Assembly (NCBI RefSeq): GCF_002127325.2
Contig: NC_035443.2
Span: forward strand, 31,795,930-31,859,929
DNA length: 64,000 nucleotides
Reading direction: 5' to 3'
Origin: Helianthus annuus
Lineage: Eukaryota; Streptophyta; Magnoliopsida; Asterales; Asteraceae
The notes beneath the pieces were generated by a model that was given only the letters and a program-made list of their open reading frames with translations, had not been told where the DNA came from and ran no database searches. Position 1 is the stretch's first letter, and each line of letters opens with the position of its first letter. Both the position numbers and the translations under genes were made by a program. Of the stretch, positions 55,649 through 64,000 are shown piece by piece.

Positions 55649-56535
55649 ACTCTCCTATGGCCATAGCGACAATTGCAACTCTTTGTTTGTCTTAAATCGA
55701 TCATATTGATGACTTGATCATTTTGGATAGCTTTAGCCTTTCATGTAGTAACAGTTATCCGTCCCGAACTCCTGGTTACTAGAATCATGCATATAAACAT
55801 TTTCTTTTAATTTTTACTTTACAAACTTTGACAATAAAATATATCCATATATAACTTATCACTCGTCATTGGATGGACCTTGGCATCCCTTATATGCTAG
55901 ACATACGTTAGCTTATGTTTGCTTTTATTTTTTAATCGAAAAAAGACAATTGCTGAAGACTGGAAATCATATATTGTAATTTGAGTGTCAATCTATGTGG
56001 TATATACTCTATTGAGGTATGGTGCAAGTAAAGGGATAAACTCATCTCATAAAATTCTTCAATTTTACAAGATCTTCTATAAGATTTCCAATTACTCGGA
56101 TAGTCTATGTCTTTAGTTGCTAGGGAACTCCTTTCTATTGTACCATCACTCATGTGGTTGGTGTATTACACAAGTGAGGGCCTTTTGTTAATGTGCACAT
56201 GAGCTAAATCTTACAAGAATTAACATATGATGATTTGAAGTCGTTAAAGTTTGATTCTTAGTGATAATCCAACCTACGATCTTTTCTTGTTGTTTTGAAA
56301 GTTACAAAGGTATATTTAAAGTATTAAACTTTGTTTATCAAAAGGAATCAAGGATATATTCTACTTGTAAGATATATAGATGATTTTCATAAATATATAT
56401 GTTCTTTTATACAAAGACAGGTGGCACCCTATCACCGAATGCTCTGAACTTCTTGACAACCACTTTCCTAGGGATTCCTCTTCTCTAATTTCATATTCAT
56501 CATATCCTATCAATTCACTAATCTGATATTGAGAA
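55649..56535. other. interval without recognised genes
   Basis: The first part may be the 3' region of the element that owned the orphan LTR. Nothing else was recognised. The 133-codon minus-strand frame at 56361-56762 lies opposite LINE sequence and is not credible. Confidence 0.4.
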
Positions 56536-56559
56536 TTTACATTAAAAAGAAAATGAGAT

Positions 56560-57408
56560 GGAGAGAAAAAGAACAGGACTGGACGGAAGTCCATTACTGG
56601 CGTAACAGGCAGCGTAGCATCCACGAAGAAAGACTCGACTGGAAATTCTTTTGGACTTGTAAGATTGGTAGGTCTGAGAAATATGAATGAGGTCTTGGAA
56701 AGCATGAACACTATCAAGATTTTTGAGGCAAAGGTATCATTTTCCTTGGCTAAGTATGACAAAAACCACGAAAAGATTGTCTACTCTATTGGAGATCCAA
56801 AGAGATAAATATCCAAAGAGATACATCTACGGCGGCGAAGATTTAAGAGGATCGTACGTTCAGTGATGTGGTAGGCATTAAGGAGCAGAATAAGAATGCA
56901 GGGTACAAATCGCTAATCGTGGATAGTGGTTGTGCAACTTATCCTACTCATCGCATCGGTAGATCAGTTCTAGGCATCACAAAGGACATGAAAACAATTC
57001 CCTTTATCAAGCAGATTCTTATCAGCACTGGCTTAAAGGAAGTAGGCATATATTTCGTAGGAGGACTGAACGTGTTGCTAACCTTTAGAGATCATACAAG
57101 TGCTAGGGAGTTAATCAAAACAATGGGGGATCCATTGTAAAAGATGTTCTCATAAATGAAGATGTGGTCTGGACAAATGGTTCATTTTGATCATAATTGC
57201 TAAGCTCAAAATGGTGGGGTTTCCTATCCATATCCATGAAAATGGTCAATATGATCCAATCGGAGCTTTATTTGGTAGGGTTATCGTGCCTTCAGAGTTC
57301 TCTTGGGAAGACTCTGATAACTCGGAAGCCCGGTGTACGGTCTTAATCAAGTATGGTAGCCGGATAGATGAACAAATTAAGTTACAATGGATGAATTGTA
57401 ATATATAG
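56560..57408 (+). pseudogene. LINE ORF1 remnant (RRM-like and DUF4283-like parts)
   Basis: The first piece contains text like LVRLVGLRNMNEVLESMNTIKIFEAKVSF with SLAKYD, the pattern of the RRM found in some plant LINE ORF1 proteins. Later frames contain GIYFVGGLNVLLTFRDHTSARELI and KMVGFPIHIHENGQYDPIGALFGRV, the DUF4283-like pattern of plant LINE ORF1 proteins. Stops at 57138 and 57406 and missing parts make it a relic. Confidence 0.65.
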
Positions 57409-58183
57409 GTTTGGTTCCCTAAGAAGATTTCTCATGGTAATAGATGAGAGGGACTCCATAGTTGTTTCGTAATGTGAAGGTAAATAGAAAGTAGCGGAGT
57501 CAGAGGAGGAGGAAGGAGAAATCAGACAATCCTTGTCATTAGAAAATTCGGTCGATGGCCATAAGACGATAGGGTGGGTAAACAAAAAGATGGACGTCCA
57601 GATTCCGTTTCCTTGGGACAAGTCAGATGGTCAATCATGTATGCATGGGAACACGGAGGCGGCTAAGGCTAGCACTTTATTCGAAGGGGATTCATCTGGC
57701 GGAAAGAACAATGGTCGTCTGGAGGTCTCCACACCCTAGTCGCCAAACTTAATTTTGGATCCAGTTGGTAGCCCTTTTGTGCATGGGGCCCAACTAATAA
57801 GCCCACTTTAGGAAAAAGGCCCAGACAATTACGTAGACCACCCTCTGCAAGTTCTTCTCAAGGCCCGATAGTCAGAGGTACCGACACTACGAGAACAAAG
57901 TCTGGTCTTTCAACCTAAATGCAGTATCGCATAATGGCAGCCTAGAAATCTCATTCGGTGTCGTATATTGTGACTCAGGGGAACAGATCTCTTCTCATGA
58001 GTCACCGAGCACAGAGGAGATTCTGCTAAATTGGTCTTCACCGAGATAGAGGGAGAAGGAGCTTAGGGTGGAAAGGAGGGCAACAACTCAAGTTGGAACA
58101 ATGATTAGTATCGAATTAAGTGATTTTGAAGAAGATACTCGGGATTTGATTAATGGTGAAGGGGGTAATGTTGTTCAACAATG

Positions 58184-58815
58184 AATTTCTTTTCCATAAA
58201 TTTTCTGGGGTTCGGGATGTTAGGAGAGTGGAGTGGATCCGAGGACTTAAAATGAGACATGATGTTTATTTTCTTGGTATCTAGGAAATGAAACTACAGT
58301 ATTCTTCTAATTTCTTGTTTGGTGTGTTCTGGGGCGGGTCAGTGATGGAATACACAATAGTAGATTCTCATGGCAGGTCTGGTGGGTTGGCATGCATCTA
58401 GGATCTTATAGTTTTCTCGTGTATGGAAATTCAGAAATTCAGAAATCTAGTCATTATCCACTTGTTTCAGGTAATATGGTGCATCATTCGGATAGGATTA
58501 ACATTGTTAATATTTGTGCGACTATTGACGCGGTTGTTCGTAGAGGTATTTGGGTGGAATTGTTGAAGCTAAGAAATTCTAGACATTGGATATGGGTCAT
58601 GACGGGTGACATTAATGAAGTTCATGGTCCAGAAGAAAGAATTAATATGGAGTTCAAGGCATCTAGTGCAGAGGACTTTAAAAATTTTATTCTCTCGGCC
58701 GCACTTCATGAATACAACAAGGGTGGAAGCCAATTCACGTATATGCCTCACAGGGGAGTTAAGCTCAGCAAGCTAGATAGATACTTAGTTTGCATGGGTT
58801 TTCTCCAACGTTGAA
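58184..58815 (+). pseudogene. LINE endonuclease (EEP-type) remnant
   Basis: The first frame shows RVEWIRGLKMRHDVYFLGI, a stop, EMKLQ and SHGRSGGLACIW, the start of an apurinic-endonuclease-like domain. The 58392-58814 frame continues with WVMTGDINEVHGPEER and GGSQFTYMPHRGVKLSKLDRYLV, the GDFN and G.+FTW.....+SRLDR signatures in drifted form. Confidence 0.75.
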
Positions 58816-59190
58816 CTACAATATCTCTTCTTGCCTTGGACAAATGGATATCCGAAAAGAGTCGAGGTCATATTGGAACATTCCTATAAATTTGTCGTGA
58901 AAGAATTTTATGAACCAATGCATGTTCAGCCTAATATAAACTGCCCTAATTTAGTATCTTTATCTTCTTTGTAGGCCGACTCGTAGGTTGGTCCATTTAC
59001 TAAAATAGAAATAGAAATAAATAGGATATTTAGGATTGTCATGGGGATAGGGCACCAGGACTAGGTGACTCTAATTTTAAATTCATTAAGAGATGTTGGA
59101 ATGGACCTCAGGGTGACTTTGTGAAACTTTTTTGAAGAGTTCTACTCACGGGGTGATATAAATAAGAGTTTCTCCTCCTCATTTATAGCA

Positions 59191-59388
59191 TTGATTCTAA
59201 AGACTAAAGATCCTTTGGGACCTATAGACTTTAGACCTATTAGTCTCATTGGATGCATCAGTAAAGTCATATCAAAGGTTATCGTGAATAGGCTTAAAAG
59301 TGTGATCCCTAAGCTTATTTCCGAAGAGCAAACTGATTTTTTGGCAGGTAAGAGCATAACAGAAGGCTCTTTTATTCTAAACTAGGTT
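59191..59388 (+). pseudogene. LINE reverse transcriptase, N-terminal fragment
   Basis: The frame has LGPIDFRPISLIGCISKVISKVIVNRLK, then LISEEQTDFLAGKSITEGSFILN, a near-canonical RT start. It ends where ACTAGGTTAGAACCCCG begins at about 59385; the catalytic YADD region is absent. Confidence 0.85.
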
Positions 59389-60000
59389 AGAACCCCGTGT
59401 ATTACACGGACTGATTAAATATATTTTTACTAGGTTATCACCCGTGAATACTCACGGGTTGTTAATCTATCTTTCTTAACAAAAAACATATATACCAAAG
59501 GCACATCAAATGTAATGCATGGGTTTAATTTAAAAGCAAAACCAATAGTAGTTGAACTCAATGCATAATAAACTATCTTTGGATTTGCAGTCCATTAACA
59601 ATCGACACACATGGTTTTTAATTATGGGTTTGCATTTATTATTCTAATGAAATAATAGTGATAATACCAGCGAATTGCGCACTCTTGAAAAATCACATGT
59701 TTGTCCTTCTTATATAAATGATTTAGGTTACATAAAAAAAGTATATGAGGACAAAATTATAATGACAATCGGAGTTTAAAATACATCCACTTCCCCGATA
59801 TAGAGTCCGGTAGGCGGTACTCCTCTCCTCTACCCATGAGATCGAAAAAGAGTTCTTGTATTCGGTTACAAAATACGGTTTTACTTTGATTGTTTGCTAC
59901 AAAAAAAAAAAAAAACAAAATAAAATGTTAGTGCAAAATCTAAAAAAATAAAAACTGAAAATAAAAAAAGAAAACAGAGAATTAATAAAAAACTCGGTTA
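59389..60000. other. palindromic words and AT-rich DNA between the LINE relic and the B3 gene
   Basis: Two near-palindromes, CCGTGTATTACACGG (about 59396) and ACCCGTGAATACTCACGGG (about 59440), each follow an ACTAGGTTA-like word. This suggests one end of a repeated DNA element. The rest is AT-rich, with A-runs near 59902 and 59950. Confidence 0.4.
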
Positions 60001-60057
60001 CTTTATTAGGATATCACTGACTACACAGTGATTCATATCCCTTTCTCAACCACACCC

Positions 60058-60946
60058 TTTTATAAAAAAGCCCTAACTTCATTTGCATACAAACATCCTC
60101 ACCAAATCGCCATTCACAGTCGGAGCATTCAAACAGAAATCAATAACAGGTAGTATTCCAACTGAAATTCTCACATCATCTACATTTTAATACTTAATGT
60201 GTTATAAAGTTGTATACTTGCATCGCATCAGAGATTTGGTCGGTCCTAAGGTCGCAATCAATCTTCAATTTCGTTTGGTATAGTTGCTTCGATTGCTTTG
60301 TTTAACTGATTTTGTACTGAATTTTGATATTGTATTGCTTTTATAACTTGAATTTAAGTTTCAGATGTGTGAATTTTGTTTATAATGTGTTATGATTAAA
60401 AGTGGATGAAGAAGACTTAAGATAAACTTGTATGGTTTTATAGGTTAGAAGCTCTGATGTGCGTTGTTAAACTTATATTAGCGTGATTAGGTTGATTGAT
60501 ATTTCATTGGGTGTGTTTTAGCCCTAATTTATTTAAAATGTTATGTTATTTTTGAGGTTAGTACCTGATCTTGCTGGTTACTTATGACACACCGTTGATA
60601 GGAAAGTTATCCATATACAAACCGGTTCATCATGTATTTACAGGGTTAGTTATCTATATGTCACAGATTATTATGTATACCCCTAAGTTTTGCTGGTTAG
60701 TTATGACACACCGTTAATAGGGAAGTTATCCATATACAAACCGGTTCATCATGTATTTACATGGTGTTGTTTATGAATAATGTAAGATTTGTGTTAGTGT
60801 AGAGGTTTTAGAACTCCAGATTCAATTTCAGATTTGTGAATATTGAATCAGAGTTACATATTGGCGATCTCAAATTCGGGGTTTTTCCTAAATCGAAATG
60901 TACTGTGATAATAAACATCTAGTATTTATCAAAATAATCATATGTA
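60058..60946 (+). promoter_or_regulatory. likely promoter and 5' UTR with intron of the plus-strand B3 gene
   Basis: A TATA box (TTTTATAAAAAAG, 60058-60070) precedes a short candidate 5' UTR exon ending ACAG/GTAGTA at 60149/60150. An acceptor TATGTAG at 60946 lies four bases before the ATG, giving a 797-bp leader intron. Inside it, about 75 bp with AAAGTTATCCATATACAAACC are duplicated (60570-60645 and 60689-60762). Confidence 0.5.
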
Positions 60947-60950
60947 GTCA

Positions 60951-61467
60951 ATGGCGAGTGCTTCAAATGCGCGAAACAAACAAAAGAAAGAAAAGGAAGT
61001 GATCATGCTAACAGATTCGGACTCAGAAGAACCTTTCACTTCGGAATCAATTGACTGGGACGCACCAGAACCAAATATCATTTGGATGCCGTCCTCTTGT
61101 TCACGTTTTGTAAGTATTTACTTAGATTATTTGTATACTAACTTAACTGTTGGTGTTCTATGGTGTCATTATTCTCTTTATCATTAGCGTCTGAATACTT
61201 TTTGGGCATTTTTAGCGGATATCGGTAAAGGTCGCAAAAGCCATGGGAATCGATCACTGCCGTACGGTGACCATTCAAAGGCGTGGTGTCGAAACCACTT
61301 TGAACGTCTCGGCTGAACCAAAAAGAGGAAAAAAGAAAAACAGGTTTACTGTATTGGGATGGTCAGCATGGGTTCGTGAAAACAACATCAAGCAGGGTTA
61401 TCTTTGCGTTTTAGAGTGGTATGAGGATATGCCTACACTCTTTGTTAGGGATGTAATCAAAGAATAA
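60951..61467 (+). CDS. small B3-domain protein, two exons
   Basis: Exon 1 (60951-61109) encodes MASASNARNKQKKEKEV, an acidic stretch and a segment ending SSCSRF. A GTAAGT donor and TTTTTAG acceptor define a 106-bp phase-0 intron (61110-61215). Exon 2 (61216-61467) encodes RISVKVAKAMGI, then RFTVLGWSAWVRENNIKQGYLCVLEW and a stop, the pattern of the plant B3 DNA-binding fold (RF...GW..F....+..G). The total is 136 residues with one B3 domain, shorter than most REM-type B3 proteins. It would act in the nucleus and bind DNA. It faces the minus-strand B3 gene tail to tail; both have the same intron position just before the last B3 domain, so they are probably paralogues. Confidence 0.7.
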
Positions 61468-62621
61468 TGGGGTTAGTACCATAGATGAAAACCGTTCAAC
61501 CATTTTATATGGTAATTTTGGCTAAAAAACGGTTTTCGCAATAAGTAGATAAGTAAGTAGCAATGGTTTTTGTAGAACCTGTTTAAATATTTTGGTTTAT
61601 GTTAGATGTTGGAATGGAATAGTACTTGACAATATTTTGGTTTATGTTAAATGTTTAAATATTTTGGTATATGTTACTTGTTTGAATACTTATTAAATTT
61701 GAATACTCATGTACAAAATAGGACGTCATTTTACGATTATCAGTATTGTTACTTGTTGCAATACTACTTGACAACATGTTGGTTGCACAAGTTGAAGGTA
61801 CATGCAGATTATGAGATATCCGAGAATCCAAGTATAATTTTCGTTTTCTACGTCTATCTTTTGCCTCATTTTGCATGGTTTTCGGAGTAGAAACTCTAAA
61901 AGTTAAGAACCATTGAATGAATGTTAGATCTATAAAGGTTAATTAAATAAATTAGTTTTACATATAGATGTATAATGTATATACATATATATATATATGT
62001 TGTCAATCGCCTAAAAGAAGATTAACAAATAATCAGATAGATATCACCGCTTGTAATAATATCAGATGGAAGATAGTACTTAGTAAATGAATTTACTAAA
62101 AGACTAAGAAAAACTTACTTAAATCCACAAAATTCTCAAACCAAATTTATGTTCAATGTAAGCTTGTTACCCATAAAAATTGCAATAGTCAATACATATG
62201 ATAGTTGATATAAATGTTATGATCTTATACAAAAACAACTGATAACAAAGGAGGCATCCTTTATAACATAATAACAAGTAGAAAATAACTAAAAACATAC
62301 GACATTACAATTGTATATAGGAAGCATCTATACATTATAAATACTAAATAAAAAACATATGTAAGTAAACATCAACAATATGAAACGTGATTATAATATG
62401 GTAAACAACCAAGACAAATCATTGGATTTCAAACCAAACACATGTGAAAATTAAAAAAAATTAAAACATTGTTTATTCATACTCAATCAAACGATATAGT
62501 GTTGAAAAAAGTAATTTAACATCCATCAAAAAGTAGTACGTAGAAGAAATTAAGTTAAAAGACACAGTAATATGGAAATAAATAAAAAGGATGATACTTC
62601 ATCTTAGACTATCTAGTGTTT
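61468..62621. other. AT-rich spacer between the convergent B3 genes
   Basis: It contains short repeats of AATATTTTGGTTTATGTTA (61588-61668) and a TA microsatellite near 61985. It probably holds both 3' UTRs. Nothing else was recognised. Confidence 0.5.
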
Positions 62622-63998
62622 TTAAAAGATGTGAGGTATGACCTCCGAAATTACCAAAACTCCATTGTTCCTTTCGTAACGAAGCACATACGCACGACCA
62701 CTAAGCAGACCAACTTGACGCATAAATCTCTCCCAGCCTCTGAAAGCATACCTTGGAGCTCCACGTGAACGCTCGGAACGAATTTCCAAAACAACAGAAA
62801 CACCATTCATAGTCTGAACGTTCATCGCTTTAACATTATCTAACGGCACATTCTCAACAAAACGCTGTGGGAAACGCTACATCAAGTTGAAGAAAAAATA
62901 CGTATCAGTGACAATAAATAAAGTTAAGCAGTAAAATCAACTTATGTTAGAGTACCACTGACTTACAAATCGATAAGTAAGGACCCACTCAATCTCATAT
63001 ACATCGTTGACGGGTAGAGGCGGGTTTCCGTGAACAGGCAGCTCTTCATCATCATATACTTGATTATCAACATTAACATCATTGTCATAATTAATATCTT
63101 CAATCGGAATTTGATCCTCAGTCTGGCTATGTTGATCACCGACTTCAATATCATTTTCTGCTTGATACTCTGGTTCAGGTATCGGTATTAGTTCAGGCAG
63201 TGGAATTCCAATTTCAGCAACTAAAGAACCATCACCGAGTAGACGGAAAACTATGAGATTAAATGTGTAAGTTTCAACTCTATGAAACACAAGAAAATCC
63301 CACTTAACCAACGACAAATCACTTGAAATCTGTGAGAAGTCAAGGATGTAGTAATGAATATCCCATAACTTTTTTATCCTTACAGTCCTTTCTTGATTAG
63401 GAGCATAACGAATCGTGACATTATTTTCGAGAATATCATAATTGAAATTATGTTCCATGAATTTTTTTGGCAACCACTGCAAACAATTATAAAATATGTC
63501 AAATATTTTTGTAACATAAACCTGAAAAAATATATAATAAACATAACACAGTGGTGTAAGATTTTGAAAAACATACCAAATTTTTCGCTTCAGGAAACAT
63601 CATTACATGGTAAAAACTATCCTTCACATTCAAATCAGGGTCAATCTTGAAATGGTATATATGAAATGCGTTTGCAGAAAGGACCTCAAAAAAAATAAAA
63701 TCTGTCTTTTCAATTCTAAGATCCGAAAAAACGTTTGACCATCCATCAGTGATAAAGCATCCGTTAGTCGTCGCTTTGATGTAAACATACCAGAGTTGAG
63801 AACCTGTACTCAACCTGACATGCCCAACAGGAAAGCCAAAGTTTCGAACGGCATCATTGTAAAAAGCAGGCAACGGCTGTAATATTTAAGAAAAATAAGT
63901 TGTCGGAAAAAAAAAGTAATACGAATAAATTTAAATAAAAATTTTACCATAGATGACGGTGAAGCATCATAAATAATCTTCACAAACGCTGGAGCCAT
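62622..63998 (-). CDS. B3-domain (REM-like) transcription factor, four exons
   Basis: The minus-strand exons are 63998-63948, 63876-63577, 63476-62967 and 62876-62622, all with GT...AG introns of 71, 100 and 90 bp in phase 0, giving 371 residues. Residues 8-105 form a B3 domain (LPAFYNDAVRNFGFPVGHVRL, ITDGWSNVFSDLRIEKTDFIFFEV). Residues 118-196 form a second, degenerate one (WLPKKFMEHN, VKWDFLVF). An acidic linker follows (200-285). Residues 288-371 form a third (RFPQRFVENV, YAFRGWERFMRQVGLLSGRAYVL). The likely role is nuclear DNA binding and transcriptional control. The start ATG at 63998 is two bases from the window edge, so an upstream exon cannot be excluded. Confidence 0.78.
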
Positions 63999-64000
63999 GA

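Larger units (their letters stand above)
56540..59388 (+). mobile_element. degenerate LINE (L1-type) element, plus strand
   Basis: Order: RRM-like ORF1 segment (about 56560-56815), further ORF1 pieces (56868-57140 and 57187-57408), a Gly/Ser-rich linker, endonuclease (about 58184-58815) and the start of reverse transcriptase (59191-59388). All are broken by stops, shifts and deletions. The element stops inside RT. Confidence 0.75.

Overview
This window is from a plant nuclear genome and is dominated by nested LTR retrotransposons. A eudicot, probably of the daisy family (Asteraceae), is my best guess from the style of the elements, but nothing in the sequence proves it. Host genes are visible only at the right end: two small B3-domain genes facing tail to tail (60951-61467 plus, 62622-63998 minus). 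No rRNA, tRNA, CRISPR or bacterial-type feature was seen.

Left block (1-20517). A SIRE-like Ty1/copia element on the plus strand runs from before base 1 to about 19058. It keeps a gag zinc knuckle, a protease fragment, the end of RNase H, an extra third ORF downstream of pol, a polypurine tract and a 3' LTR; most of integrase and all of reverse transcriptase are missing. A 13987-bp Tekay-type Ty3/gypsy element (332-14318, minus strand) interrupts its gag, with a 5-bp target duplication GTTAA. Its two LTRs are exactly 3400 bp each and nearly identical, so it is young, but the segment 2388-4690 is inverted, which splits the integrase and the 3' LTR. Between its primer binding site and gag lies an intact 533-codon acidic, proline-rich ORF. 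The copia element itself sits in an older gypsy-type LTR (19059-20517).

Middle block (20518-43109). After mostly unassigned AT-rich DNA with a foldback element and a hAT-type MITE comes a 13.5-kb tandem array (25393-38894, minus strand) of a gag-only copia element: two long units with a period near 6.19 kb and a third fragment, joined by the same non-homologous junction. It abuts a truncated gypsy element C (38895-42626). C in turn cuts the leader ORF of another gypsy element, B.

Right block (43110-64000). The 3.9-kb LTR of element B (43110-52962) contains a complete gag-only copia element D (43575-49562, plus strand, TSD TAATT, LTRs 436 bp with three differences seen). Beyond it are LINE relics in both orientations, one orphan LTR, a hAT-like end rich in GAGCTC, and the B3 gene pair.

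Main observations. (1) All three copia families carry a series of forked RNA hairpins. Their inner 4-bp stem differs in sequence but keeps pairing and usually closes a GGAA or GAAA loop. (2) The copia LTRs, and the region in front of the copia third ORF, place a palindrome 9-14 bp upstream of a TATA box. (3) Gypsy elements in this window share an additional leader ORF before gag. These are readings by eye and need the computations named in each finding.
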